A DNA stretch of 64,000 nt from Cardinalis cardinalis (taxonomy: Eukaryota > Chordata > Aves > Passeriformes > Cardinalidae), in the NCBI GenBank assembly GCA_014549065.1, contig JACDOX010000040.1, positions 5,220,231 through 5,284,230 on the forward strand, in the 5' to 3' direction. This document shows positions 1 to 11,740 of the stretch, one piece after another. A model generated the notes under the pieces. The model worked only from the letters and a program-made list of their open reading frames with translations, was not told where the DNA came from and made no database searches. The position numbers and the translations under genes were made by a program. Within the stretch, counting starts at the first letter, position 1, and each line of letters starts with the position of its first letter.

Positions 1-286
1 TTCTTAGCAAGCCTTACCTGAATTTCACATAGAACAAGGCAAGACTGACAAGTGGTTTATGACATGCATGATACTGACTTAATGTCCATTGGTCTTTTTT
101 GGACTTTGAGTTGAGATTTTGGTAAGGCTTTAGTGTCTATANAGTAATCTTATTAAATAGAAAAGAGGGTGTGGTTCAGTTGGCAGATAAAATGCAAATG
201 TGATTCTTTAAGACAGAAAATATTTTCTATTCAAGACAGCAGTTTAGCAAAAAAACTTTAAAATGTAAATTTACTGGATGTTGCAG

Positions 287-442
287 GAGTGAAAAAGAGA
301 AAGTTGCTCTGCAGAAGAAACTGAAAACTACTGGTGTCACTGTTGACCGTGTTGTTGGAGTAAGAGCCACAGAAACTGAAAGAGAAGTGGAAGAACTAAG
401 AAAACGGAATCTAGAGTTAGAAAATGAAGTTGCACACTTGAG
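287..442 (+). CDS. CEP290: CEP290 exon (first in window)
   Basis: Acceptor TTGCAG at 281-286 and donor GTGGGA at 443. It starts with one base of a split codon, then reads SEKEKVALQKKLKTTGVTV and continues to LENEVAHL, ending with two bases of an Arg codon. This matches the human KVALQKKLKTTG region. Confidence 0.95.
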
Positions 443-3400
443 GTGGGAGACTTTTTAAAAGAATATAAAAAGTGAGGAATCTAAATTAGTAAAAGAATAT
501 GTGGAATGAGGTAGTCTCTAATAAGCAAACTGTATTTCAAGAAGGAAAAAAAAGAAACAGGAATTTCAAAATTTCTTCTTAGAGTCCATGATGAGCAAAC
601 TTAAAAGTACTTGGGAGCAGTTGTGCATGTTCAGAGAATATGCAGCATTGGCTCATTATTCTAAAAAGCTAAATAATATGAAAAACATATGGCTTCTATT
701 GTGAAAAATTTTAACTACAGTTTAGAGTTGGTGAAAGTTACTGGAACTGCTAAGAGCAGTTAGGAAGTGCTTAACCAGTTGTCCACTATCATAGTGGATA
801 ATGTACCTGAGTAATAGAATCTGTATACATCTGAAAAGAGTGGATTACTTTTGCCAAAGCAAGTATCTTCCATTCATTTGGATTAGTTGAAATATGGCCA
901 ATGCTGATTCAGAATAACTAGCTTGGAAACATCGGGAAAATCCAGTGTAGAAATCCAGAATTTCACAGTGCTTTTACATTAAGGGGTGGTTTTCTGTTTG
1001 TTTTGGCTTGATTCATTTTTTGATGTAGAACACTGCAAGCAATCCCACGAGACTCTGTTGTAGAAGATTTACNCTTCAAAAATCAATACCTCCAGGAAAA
1101 ACTTCATGCATTGCAGAAACAATGTTCAAGAGAGACGTTTTTGAAANGCTCGGTAAGTTAATTATGTAACCATAGTACATAGAATACTACATAGGAAAAG
1201 CATTTGTTTTCTATTTGGTATTCTATGTCATTTAGCTGGTTTTATTCAAATGACAGTATCCTNCAGCAGGATATGATATACTCAACTTTTAGTGGTTTTA
1301 AAAAAACGCAACAAACCAAATACAAAAAACCACAAGTCCCCAAAATTTAAAGTTTCTTTGTTCTACAGGTAGAAGATTAAATAGTCAGCATCCTAGCATA
1401 TGTGGGGAAATAAGGAAAATAGCTTTTTAAACATGAGTCTGCAANTGAGAGACTACTTTTATATTACATAGTGTTTTAAAATTAATGATGCACAGAGTTT
1501 GGGGAAATACTGATCTTCATTTCAGTTACATTAGGTGGTTTTGTCCCACTTTGATTTTTACAAGGCTCCTTACATTGCAAATTTTGCATTATTAAATTTT
1601 CTGAATCTTTCAAAAATAGACTTGACAGTACATTCTAGTTTCCTTTATTTCCTGTTTTCTTTTACTATGTTCTGCTTTTCTTTCATGCTTCACTCTATCT
1701 TCAACTTGACTCAGAGTACATATGACCAAACTGAACTGACCAAGTCTGTTCCTGTCACTGTCAGTAAACAAAAGTATCTGAATTTCCTTCACAAGAAATC
1801 TATTTCAAATAGGGCTGAAATCAAACATCAGAATAATAATAGAGTTACTGATGGCAGTGAAGTAGATGAGGACACAGGCATGCAAGCATGCATCATGCCT
1901 AATGAAGTCCAGGAGGCTGCTGCAGATGTAAGCAGAGAAGGGTCTCCTGAAGAGCATCCTGAAGATGGTGAGAAATGCAAGGACACAGAGATTTTGAAAA
2001 CCAAAATTATAGCTGAAGCTGGTAAAGAGAACTGTGGTGAAAAAGAAGAAAATATAACCCAGCTTGAAAATGGAAAAGTTAATGAGAAACATGAAGGAGA
2101 AGAAGAGAGGAAGCAAGAAATCTTCAAGCAGTCAAATGTCAATGAAGAAGANTGTGTAGAACAGCCTGATGCTGACAAAATGAGCTGCAATCAGTCTGAT
2201 TCAGGGCAACCTCATAATCAAGCTTATGACTGTGAAGCAGAGAAAATAAATATGAATAATGAAATGAATCAACACACTGCAGAGAATAAACAGGAAAATG
2301 ACCCAAGCTGTACAGAAGNGATTGAAACTACTCCAGAATTTTGTGAAATGCCCAAGGTTTGATACTATAGTGGCCCTCTAGCATTTCTTCAGTGCAAATG
2401 ATGTAGCAGCAGAATAGTTTGATCTTGATAAAGCTGTGCTTTCCTATGCATGGTCTGCAGGGATATTGAANTACTCACCAAATGGTCCATAAAGCAAACT
2501 TTATTACTTTCATGATAGCATGCATGTCAGCTTGCAAGTAAGCTACTGTCAATTCTAAAATTTTGATCCAGAGAGTTTACAAATAACCCTAAAGATACAN
2601 GGAGCTAATTGATGTCTTTCATTCTTTAAGAGACTTATGATATGTTATTATTTACACTAAAAAAAATGCTTTAATGAAGCAAATACTTGATTGTTATAGT
2701 TAGTGATAAAGTAATGAATCAAAAACACTGATTATTAAGTTATTAAAAGGTTTTACTCTTTACTAGTCAGGCATAATAATTTACTATATCACAATGATTT
2801 CAGTTGGCACTATCAAGTATGCAAAGCTGTCTTCTTGTAGTTGAAATCATTATCCTTCATGGATGGATAAAGACTTAAGATTTTGGGAACTAACAGATTC
2901 AATGAGAGTTACATACTACTATTCCTGGCTTGCTCTCTGATCCGTTTGACATAACTGAAATTTCTTATGACATATATGCTATTTTAAAAACTATCGGAGT
3001 ATGCCCTTAAAATTAGGTGCTATTCCCAGGTACAGTGTCACAGCTTACTTCGTTCAGTAGCTTCTTTATCTTTTAGTGTTTGAGGTTTACTTTTACAGAA
3101 CAGTTTGAGAAGTAATTTTGGTTTGACAAAATGTTTACTGATTTATACTGATCTGTAAACTTCCCTTNAAGGTTAAGCAAGTTTAGAAATGTAGGAGAAG
3201 TTGGTAAAAACAAAGCAGATTAGATCAAAACTGGTAATAATGCTTTCTTTTTTAATTTCTGTGGAAAATACTAGTTTTCTGTTGCTCTTAATCAGCTACA
3301 ACTGATAGTTGTATTGAATTAGAACATTATCACTTAATAATAATTTTTCCGTCTCTTTTCTCAAGACATCAGGGACAGGATCAAGTGATCAGTATCNAAG

Positions 3401-6400
3401 AGAACAAGAAAAGGAAAGTATAAGATTGTCATCTGAAAATATTGAGCTAAGATTCCAACTAGAGCAGGCCAATAAAGATTTGCCAAGACTAAAGGTAACA
3501 TCTTCTTACTTTAGTCCCATTTACCCTCACACTGGTCAGGGAATTGCTTAAAAAGAAATGGATATTTTTTCTGTATATACTGTAAATTTTTCACATGTTT
3601 ACAGAAGATGAGATGGTTGAATAGCTGGTAGAAATAATGGAAAATGTCANTGAGATGGGAAATTGCTTTCTCTTAAATTTTTCCAAGAAAAACCACTGCG
3701 ATTTTGTTCACCAGTTTTTCACTTCAATTTGAGATCTAAGTTGCTTATTACTTTTTTTTTGTTTGTTTGTAGGACCAAGTAGAGGACTTAAAAGAAATGT
3801 GTGAACTTCTCAAAAAAGAGAAAGCAGAAGCTGAACGAAAGCTGAACAGCATTAGAGGGGTGAGTGTTCTAACAGCACTTTCATCATATGTAAATGAAAA
3901 AAAAAACAGCTAAATATTATTGAAGTGAAATAATTTGGAATCAACCAAAACGAAACATGAATTGTTCTTGTTTATTTTATTGACAAAATGCTATAATGAA
4001 TTAATGACATTAAGTTAACAGGACCATTAGAATGACTGTTAAATATTTGCACTATCATGGCCTTATTTTGTCATTTGCATGAGTTACCTTCAGAAGCATA
4101 TTTGTACAATAAATAGCAGTTACGACCATAATAATGAAAATTATATTCTTTTATTTATGTAAATGATTTGATGCAGGTGTAGAAAGGGTAAGTTACTGTT
4201 AGTGAAGGTTTTTGTTTCTTGTGCTNCAGAAGGTGACACAGCTAAATTTTACCTTAGCTACTGTCAACTACCTTAATAGAATAGTATTTCCAAAGTTAAA
4301 GGGAAAAAAGTACTCAGCAGTGTGTCTCCTGCGGCTCACTTATCAAACTATTTGTGTGACCACTTAGAGAAAGCCNAACTAATAAAAGCTCCTAAGTGAC
4401 TTTGTAGCTCAGTATACAAGGAGAATTGAGTTCTGCTCCTGCATACCTGGAAAAGATCAAATATTTTTGATTATTTTACTTATGCTTTGCATGGACTGCT
4501 TGTGTACCTGTCTCTCTTATGCAGTGGTAATCTTGGACAAGAAAATGCAGTTTATTCACACAAAGGTTCTGAGGAGAAAGCAAATTCTGAACCTTTCTTC
4601 ATTCATAGGCAGCAAGATGACAGGTTTTTCTTTAACTCTGCTGTGTACCAGTACAAACCTCCTAATCCCTCCAATTATTTTAGAGAAAAATAAATACTTT
4701 TTAATAATGAAATTTGGTTGCTATATACATTTATGTAGAAGTCCAGGGAGTAAAATTCTCCCCATTTTCCTTAAGAGATGCCTTATGGCCCCAGAACTAG
4801 AATCAGCAGCATCTTTAAATTATGATTGCTGAGGAAATTGCTACAAAGAGGATAAGAAAATAAATGGATTTGAAGACTCCCTAACAGATTTTTTTAACTC
4901 ATTAATTAATGTAGTGAAAGAAGAAAAATAGAGAAACTGCAATATTTTCACCCACATTTATTTATTTATCATTTTGCAAGAAGAATATATTCCTTTGGAA
5001 AGGGAGANCTACTTATGCTTTAATATATAGTTCTTCTGTCACTTTAATTCAGCAGAAGGAGGGTTGCTATAAAGGGCCCTCTTTTCTTCCCTCAAGCTTT
5101 CAGCCCAGCATTTTTCCCCAATGCCCCCAACAGTAATTGCATGGTCTGTTGGATTTGGGAATTTTTCTACAAGAAAAGCTAAATAAATTAAGTAGTTCTT
5201 TGATTTATTTTCCTAATGTTTCAGTTTAGTTCACAAGTACAGCAGATTTTGAGACTTAGCTGCAGCCCTTTAGGGTAATGTAGAAAATGAAGGAGTTAAT
5301 TTGTTGATTTGGGGAATTAATAAATCATTAGATGTTTTGGAGAGGTAAGTNTGCTGGAAATTCTAGGGTTCAAGTCATATCAAAATAAAGCATCTTTTTT
5401 CTATAAATGTGAATTGTGTTGGGAAAATAAGCAATAAGGTAAGATTTGGAGTATCTCAGAATGTTAAGACGAACTGTTTTCTCATTTTTACTTTTTTCCT
5501 TCCCCTGTCTGTAGGGTGGTAGAAGTGGAAAGACAGTCCCAGAACTGGAAAAAACAATTGGCTTAATGAAAAAGGTTGTAGAGAGAGTCCAAAGAGAAAA
5601 TGAAGAACTGAAAAAAGCTCCAGCTGTGGTTTCTAATGAGAAATTACTTGGTCTTGAGCAGGAAAATGAGAGGCTAAAGGTACAGATTTAGTAACTATTT
5701 TTAGGTAACNGTTTATAAGCAAGTTAGTAACAAAATGGAGTAGCAAGCCTGTTGATACTGATTGGCACAAAACTGTTTTGAAAATACCAGTTATGAAATA
5801 TATAGAACAGAAAGGCANAACTTCATTTTAGCATAATATACTGCACATTTAAGGTACTTTGTACCTTAAGGATATATTTAACTATGTGATAAAATGTTCA
5901 CTGTGCTAAATAGCTGTAACTATGCTGTCCTTTAAAAATGGAAATCTGAAGTCTTCTACTAAGTGATGTAAATGCGTTTTAACAAATTGTTTGATCTTTA
6001 GTCTGAAATGGAAAAAATGAAACTTGATCTAGAGAGCCAGCTGAATATGCGTTGTGAATCCAAAACCAAAGGAATGGAAAAACTCATTACAGAAAATGAG
6101 AGACTGCGTAAAGAACTGAAAAAGGTATGATAATTTTAATCCATTCCTTTATTTCCTCTAGGCACTGGTTATGGCAAGTATATGTTTTTTATTTTTCTTA
6201 ATGGTTGATATAATACTGATATTGCCATGACAGTTTTATTTCACTATATATGGAGAGGAGATATCCAAGGACCAGCCCAAGACCAAATCTGGAAGTTGTA
6301 GTGCTAGTAGTCTTGGATGCAAATTTCTTCTACATCAGCACTGACCCTCTCTCACCGTTGTTTGAGATGCTTCTTGTGAGGTTAAATATTCCACAAAGCT

Positions 6401-9400
6401 TTGCTTTTATTGAACAATAGGAAGCTGACAGTGGAGAGAAGCTACGAATAGAGAAGAATAACTTGGAGATATTAAATGGGAAGTTAAATGTTCAGCTGGA
6501 GGAAACCATTAAGAAGCTAAATTTGGCTGAGAGCCAATTTGATGGAGCTGACAGCAGAAACTGGAAGTCTATTGTAACGAGGTAGGAATTGAGAATGTAA
6601 TAAGAGGACAGGAAAATGATACAATGCTTATGCTATTGAGAGAAATAAACAACCTGTGTTCTGTGTAAGGATGGCAGAGAGCAAATTTTTGGTTAGAAAT
6701 ATTAGTCCTGGACTCCTCGATGACTTCAGGATGAAGTAAGTTGATGTGTTGCAAAGTACTCTTTAATAAACAGAAATGGAAGGTATCTACAAAATCAGAA
6801 CCTTTGACAGTAAACTTGTTAGGACACAAAATCAGCTGGACAGGAGAGAGACTTATCTAATTTCATCTCAGGTCAGATCACTGTGGTTGTCCAAGATTTT
6901 ACTCCCTTCCCGATCTTGCACTCCCACAGGATCCCTTGGAGGGTCTAGTGCTACTCTGACATATTGCTGAGCCATTTCTTCATTGAGACTTCAAAAAGCC
7001 ATTTGGTTGTTTTTAAGCTTCCCCTGAACTATCCAGTGAGGTAAAATGTCTCTATGCAAGGCCAGATAACAATCACATTTTGTCTAAGGAGGGCAAAACT
7101 GCAGTACAGGACAGATGTAGCTAATGGCTACAGCGGAGAGAAGATATGAGCATGCAGAGAAGATCACAGGCCCTTAACAGCTGGCATATCGACACAGCAG
7201 CATTCATACATTTATTCTTTTTGTTCTTCACCTCTTTTGAAAAACATTTCTACTTGGTTCTGTTTAGTTGAGAGATACATAGTTATGTATAGGTACAAAA
7301 TACATGANCATGTTTAATTGTACTTGCCTATTTCAACTCATGTGAATAAAGCCATCTATTTGCATTTACTTTAACATGAATTTAAAGTAAGTTAATAACA
7401 TAATGACCTTACTAACCTAGAGAAGCTGCTTGGAGAACTTTACCATGCAATACACCTCACCAGCACATCTACCAATGCATACACATGGTAACAGTGTATA
7501 CATGGTAAAGTGTTTCTTAGGGCAGACAAAGGGGTGTCATCCCAGTGACCCTTCAGAAGACTCTGGCAGGTAGCAAGGTGTTGGACACTGTATTGCTATC
7601 TGAAAATCCAGATGGATTCAGATGGGAGATTGGGCTGCGTGACCTCTAGAGGTACCTTACAACATTTCAAATTCTACACAAACCTTTTGGAGCCTTGTGA
7701 AGCTCAAAGCAAAATGGAATCTTCCTCAGACTGCTCTTCCTCCAGGGTAAACAATTTACTGCGGAATAGTTTTGGTCTTGGAGTCTTCATCTTGTCCATC
7801 TGTATTAACCCTTTTCTCAGTACATTCTCCATACATNACTAAATCATTAAAAAAATACTTTCAAAGGTATAACACTGAAGTAAGATCCAACTAGTGTATA
7901 TATTGCACNAGTATGTACGCTTTTAGCAGCAGGTGTTTGGGGTGTATGTGCAATAGCATAAAAAGATTCCTGTCCCCTTTTAATAAAGTGTCGGCACAAA
8001 AAGAGAACTACAGAAGTGTAACATCTAGAAAAGCCTTTATTTATTCAAGGATTAAAGATGTATATCTTGTTGCAGTTTAGCTATTTGTCCAGGCAGGGAA
8101 AACTCTGCACTCAATATGAGTGATCAGAAAGCTTCCTTTTATTTCANTTTGAGCACCAGACTTTATACAGAACAANTAATCAGCTCATGCATATTCTAAA
8201 GCTAAGCAGTCTATTGGTTATACTATAATAACAACTTTTCTTCATTCTCTCAGGCTTAACATTCTCTTTTTCCTACGTCTCTCTGTCTACTTGTTATCAT
8301 ACTCAGCTAGGCCCAAGGACACGCTATCTTGCAGGTGCAAAGAATCAAAATAGCTGGATTCAGTATTTTTCCAGCTCTTGCTCAGCTAACAAGAACTATC
8401 TGTGTGACCCTTGTCACGTAACCTTCTCAACAGNTTCTCATAATGCTTATTTCAGAAAACTGTATTTATAAGGCCAGTGGTTATTTCATGGCCAATGCCC
8501 CAAATATANTTTAGGGTGTATTTTACAGCATTTATTCTCCTAAAGATATTTTAATCTCTGTTTCTGCATAAGTAGTAACTTTTGCTCTTATTCTTTCTAA
8601 ATAAAAATACTGCCAGAATGCAGGAAACTAAGCTGAAGGAAATGGAAATAGATATTGCTAAAAAAACCCAAAGCATTGCTAACCTTAAACGGCTGCTTCA
8701 GGAAGCAACAGAACGTGAACACAATGCTGATAAAAATTTACAAGATCTAAAAGAACAAGTGAGTAAAATTAAGCTAGATACCTGTAAAAGTAGAATGCTT
8801 GTCTTTGTAATGTCTGTAGTGGCAGAATACTTGTTTTTTCTCCAATCCTTTACTTTTTAGTTTTTTTCAGTCATAGTTGCTATATTTACATATTTTAACC
8901 AATTAATGAGGTTTACCATATATTATCANTATATATTCTTGACTTGCAGTCAACTATTATTTTTCTACTGTGTTCTTCTGTTGGGTTTTTTACTATAGTT
9001 TCAGTGATCACATGAAAGCCTGTAGATGGATGCTCCANAAGGTCTTACAATCCTTCCAGCTTGTCCTGCAGTGAGGTTGCTGCACAGATTTCCCTATTCC
9101 CTCCAGTCTGGTTTTTCTGATGGGGGGCAGGAGCCTATTGAGTTCACTATCCCAAACAGGATCCTCATTTCTGTTTCCAGTCTGCCCTCTTATGTGCAGT
9201 GTCCAGTAGTCTTACAAGTACTATTGTACATGTGGAGGAGTTAATGAATTTTGAACTCAGGTACCTTTGAACAAATGCATCATGTTTTGGCTTTTAATTA
9301 CAGAGGTGCAGTGCTAGAATTGCCCCTACCTCAGCTTTCATCTCATTTATTTATATGCAGATGATTTTCTTCCCCAGGCACCTGGTACTGGCCCTTCTCA

Positions 9401-11706
9401 GTGTAAGGTATCAAATACAAAACTTCCAATTTGTGAAGTCATATATATATATTATGTGAGGAAGTAGATGTGTTCAATAAATAGAACTTGGAATTGATTC
9501 CTGTAAAACAATTACTTTGTTAGTTCTTCCCTGGTTTTCCTTTTCTAACATCAGTGTTATTAACATGAAGTGTATACCAGCAGCAAATTTAACACAGAGA
9601 TAGAAGTATTACTGTGGGAGCANCACAGTTTCCAGTTTCTTTCATGTCTCAAGTACTGATGAAGGGATGAAATCAAAGTTAACTACATTTCAAAAAACAG
9701 AGCCTGATTGTGTAAAAAAAAAAATAACCCAAATCCTTATGTTAGGTAGTAACAGAACAAAAACCTGTAATTGCCAGTAGCCTCATGTGAGTCCATGAAC
9801 TGTCACTGCATTTATTACCTGTATATAATCATATATTTAAACCACTGTTGTGCTCCTGCATCTTTACCAGGCATCTCTTTCAGAGGCTCCCTCCCTCTCT
9901 GGTCATGGACCTCTTCTAACTTAACTGCAGGTCACCCCTAGTGAGTGTACCCTCTTTGGGGTTGGCATTGCAAATCACAGGGTTTTCATACAATCTTTCA
10001 AAATGAACTGGGACAAATATGTGCAAATAAGCANATCAGTAATATTTTTAAAGTATTTAAATTATTTAGGCATATCAATTCCTTATGCATATGTATACAG
10101 TATGTTGGTATAGCTATGTATCCAACTTTTTTGTAAATCTAATTTCTAAATACTTATTTCTTCACCCTTCATGAAATATGTAGCAATGATTTTTACTAAC
10201 TTTAGAAAGGCTGTCAATAATGAGCTTTGGGTGCAGAAATTGTACAGGAACAATTAATTTTTTTTCTGATAGCTTAATGTTTGCTTACNTCCTTAGTATT
10301 ATTTTCATTCTTTTTTAATCTTGTATTCAAGAGAACTCTATCTGACTGCACTGCCATAGATATTGTTTTCAACAATAAAACTTCCTTAATTTTTCTTTTA
10401 AGATTGAGCATCTTAAACATCATCCTGAAGCTGCAGGGACAGAGCAAAACATCATGAAGGAGCTTCAGCTTTTAAGGTAATGTACTCCTAAACTGACTAA
10501 ACACCTCAGCCAATATACATGAAATAAGAAGATCAGGAGATGNTCACTGCAATTTTTAGTTAAATATTATATGGTTTAAAATGTTTTAATAATTAAAAAA
10601 ATTCTAACTCTTTTATATTCCAGATTAACTAATAATCAATTAGAGAAAGAAAAAGCAGAACTAGTNCATCAGATGAACACTTANAAGAATGAAAGGCACA
10701 CCTCTANAAGTGAAGGTCCTGCAGCTGGTAATAATTTTNAATACCTTAAAAAAATTATCTTCTTGTATTTAGGGTCTGAAACTACTTAACATGTGTGTGC
10801 AAAGTGATAATAAATCTACAGAATTGTTCAAAGTAGATTAATACTGAAGTAGTGTAAACTCAAGCAGATTAAGGTCTTGGATTTTTGAGTACATGTACAA
10901 GCTTTTTAAAGAGAATTTTCAGTAAAAATCTCCATAATCAATTATTCAGANCAACAGGCTGTAAACTTTGTATGATTTTCCCCTGGTGACTTGCTTGGTG
11001 ATCTCAATTGGTTTTATTTACCTGTTTCATCTTTCAGGAGATGCAGAATTATTGAAACAACATTATTTGTGCCATGGGTTTTCACTACTTAATATTTCAT
11101 AAAAAAATCTTTATTTTTGCAGGACACAATGAAACTATGGAGGATAAAATTGACAAACTACTGAAAGAAATGGATGATCTCCAGTCACAGCTGGAGGCTT
11201 CAGAGCTCGAAAAACAGAAATTAAAGGTGAGCTGCAAGGATCATCCTAGGCAAGATAACAAGCAAAACTATGGTTACCTAGAAAGAGCTATTTAATAGCT
11301 GAATTAATATTTAATGACAAAGTCAATTTTTAAACATTGTTTACAAAGCCTATTTTGTTTTTATGAAGGTACTGTTTATGGGTGGAGTTTTTTGCTTCTA
11401 GACAAGATTGTTATTCTCTTATCATATATCATTTTTTGCCCTCAAGAAAAAGGCAAAAAAGGTGTTGTGTGGTAAACAAAGTTCTGGATAAAGGTGGTAC
11501 TCCTTCATTCTTTTCAATAGGAAGAGACAAAAGAGCTGAGAAGAGAACTAGAAACCTATAATCCTTCCTTTTTCGAAGAACTTGAGGATCTAAAGTATAA
11601 CTACAAAGAAGAAGTTAAAAAAAATGTTATCTTGGAAGAGAGATTGAAGCAGCTTTGTGAAGAGTTTGGCATTCAGGANAGTCCAGGCAATATTTCTGTT
11701 GATTAG
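287..11706 (+). CDS. CEP290: CEP290, C-terminal part (12 constitutive exons, 5' part outside window)
   Basis: CEP290 is a long coiled-coil protein of the ciliary transition zone, where it links microtubules to the membrane and gates entry to the cilium. Joining 287-442, 1029-1152, 3366-3494, 3773-3859, 5515-5679, 6002-6124, 6421-6581, 8617-8758, 10403-10476, 10624-10727, 11123-11226 and 11521-11706 gives one open frame of 517 residues ending in TAG. It matches the human C-terminus closely, for example TTGVTVDRVVG, SSENIELRFQLEQANKDLP, GRSGKTVPELEKTIGLMKKV and FFEELEDLKYNYKEEVKKN. Every junction has AG/GT borders and matching phase. The product is almost all heptad-like coiled coil rich in E, K and L. 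The human protein is 2479 residues, so about the last fifth is here. An extra in-frame exon may lie at 1715-2356 (separate entry). RLIG1 converges from the right. Identification is by remembered similarity, not a search. Confidence 0.96.
443..1028 (+). other. CEP290: CEP290 intron
   Basis: AT-rich intronic sequence between phase-matched exons. I see no repeat, RNA gene or conserved-looking open frame in it. Confidence 0.8.
1029..1152 (+). CDS. CEP290: CEP290 exon
   Basis: Acceptor TGATGTAG at 1021-1028 and donor GTAAGT at 1153. It completes the split Arg, then gives 41 codons including AIPRDSVVEDL and YLQEKLHALQKQ, and ends on a full codon (phase 0). Two Ns make two residues ambiguous. Confidence 0.95.
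1715..2356 (+). CDS. CEP290: Candidate 642-bp in-frame cassette exon of CEP290 (214 residues)
   Basis: Seen: a long pyrimidine-rich tract (about 1631-1710) ends in TCAG at 1711-1714. From 1715 the sequence is open for exactly 214 codons to AAG|GTTTGA, with GT at 2357 and the in-frame TGA only at 2360-2362. The preceding CEP290 exon ends in phase 0 and the next (3366) begins in phase 0, so inclusion keeps the frame. The encoded stretch starts STYDQTELTKSVPVTVSKQ, is rich in Glu, Lys, Asn and Gln with few hydrophobics, and ends TTPEFCEMPK. It looks disordered and acidic, unlike the coiled coil on either side. I recall no counterpart in human CEP290, where the flanking exons join directly. The donor is weak at +3 and +4, which would suit optional inclusion. 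Alternatives are a chance open frame or a decayed exon. Two N bases fall inside it. Confidence 0.6.
3366..3494 (+). CDS. CEP290: CEP290 exon
   Basis: Acceptor CTCAAG at 3360-3365 and donor GTAACA at 3495. Phase 0 at both ends, 43 codons. It carries the strongly conserved SSENIELRFQLEQANKDLP segment. Confidence 0.95.
3773..3859 (+). CDS. CEP290: CEP290 exon
   Basis: Acceptor TTTGTAG ending at 3772 and donor GTGAGT at 3860. 29 codons in phase 0 beginning DQVEDLKEMCELLKKEKAE, matching the human NQVRDLKEMC segment. Confidence 0.95.
3860..5514 (+). other. CEP290: CEP290 intron, no recognisable content
   Basis: 1.65 kb of AT-rich sequence. A 121-codon open frame at 4467-4832 lacks usable splice sites in phase and resembles no family I know, so I treat it as chance. 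No transposon boundary is evident. Confidence 0.7.
5515..5679 (+). CDS. CEP290: CEP290 exon
   Basis: Acceptor CTGTCTGTAG ending at 5514 and donor GTACAG at 5680. 55 codons in phase 0 with GRSGKTVPELEKTIGLMKKV and QENERLK, one of the best conserved parts of the tail. Confidence 0.96.
6002..6124 (+). CDS. CEP290: CEP290 exon
   Basis: Acceptor ATCTTTAG ending at 6001 and donor GTATGA at 6125. 41 codons in phase 0 with ESKTKGMEKLITENERLRK. Confidence 0.95.
6421..6581 (+). CDS. CEP290: CEP290 exon
   Basis: Acceptor GAACAATAG ending at 6420 and donor GTAGGA at 6582. 53 codons plus two bases of a split Arg codon, with KNNLEILNGKLNVQLEET and DGADSRNWKSIVT. Confidence 0.95.
7590..7690 (+). repeat. 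Old CR1 LINE 3'-end remnant, sense, in CEP290 intron
   Basis: The stretch with GGGCTGCGTGACCTCTAGAG (about 7631-7650) followed by a decayed pyrimidine-rich tail resembles the diverged 3' end of avian CR1 elements, which typically has a similar phrase before the octamer tail. The octamers themselves are not readable, so this is tentative. Confidence 0.4.
8068..8432 (-). mobile_element. Probable solo LTR, antisense to CEP290
   Basis: Read on the minus strand this 365-bp stretch begins TGTTG and ends CAACA, a 5-bp inverted terminal match typical of LTRs. It also has a TATA-like TGTATAAAG (plus-strand complement near 8160-8170) and an AATAAA-type signal about 40 bases further on (near 8110-8120). 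Spacing and order fit U3-R-U5. I find no clear target-site duplication next to the ends, so the borders or the age are uncertain. No retroviral coding sequence is attached. Confidence 0.5.
8617..8758 (+). CDS. CEP290: CEP290 exon
   Basis: Acceptor CTGCCAG ending at 8616 and donor GTGAGT at 8759. The first base completes Arg, followed by MQETKLKEMEIDIAKKTQSI and EATEREHNADKN. It follows a 2-kb intron that carries old transposon remnants. Confidence 0.95.
8759..10402 (+). other. CEP290: CEP290 intron, no recognisable content
   Basis: 1.6 kb of AT-rich sequence with short low-complexity runs, including an AT dinucleotide run near 9440-9455 and an A-run near 9712-9725. I see no gene or defined transposon. 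Confidence 0.7.
10403..10476 (+). CDS. CEP290: CEP290 exon
   Basis: Acceptor TTTTAAG ending at 10402 and donor GTAATG at 10477. It reads IEHLKHHPEAAGTEQNIMKE and ends in a split Arg codon, aligning with human IKILKHVPEGAETEQ. Confidence 0.93.
10624..10727 (+). CDS. CEP290: CEP290 exon
   Basis: Acceptor TTCCAG ending at 10623 and donor GTAATA at 10728. It reads LTNNQLEKEKAELVHQMN, where one N falls in a synonymous Val position. A TAN codon (10682-10684) is ambiguous between Tyr and stop. The exon ends with one base of a Gly codon. The second half is poorly conserved relative to human. Confidence 0.9.
11123..11226 (+). CDS. CEP290: CEP290 exon
   Basis: Acceptor TTTTTGCAG ending at 11122 and donor GTGAGC at 11227. 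After the split Gly it reads HNETMEDKIDKLLKEMDD and QLEASELEKQKLK. Confidence 0.94.
11521..11706 (+). CDS. CEP290: CEP290 last coding exon with stop
   Basis: Acceptor TTCAATAG ending at 11520. It encodes 61 residues with NPSFFEELEDLKYNYKEEV and ends NISVD, TAG at 11704-11706. The human protein continues slightly further (a short acidic tail), so the extreme C-terminus is shorter here. Confidence 0.95.
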   Translation, partial: EETKELRRELETYNPSFFEELEDLKYNYKEEVKKNVILEERLKQLCEEFGIQXSPGNISVD

Positions 11707-11740
11707 GGTAGTGTTCAGTATCCTCATCATTGATACAAAA

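Noticed and set aside
1805..2190. Minus-strand open frames of 103 and 120 codons
   Set aside because: They lie entirely opposite the candidate CEP290 cassette exon and show composition expected of its complement (Ser, Phe and Cys-rich). No splice or start context.
4467..4832. 121-codon open frame in a CEP290 intron
   Set aside because: No acceptor or donor in matching phase and no recognisable composition or motif.
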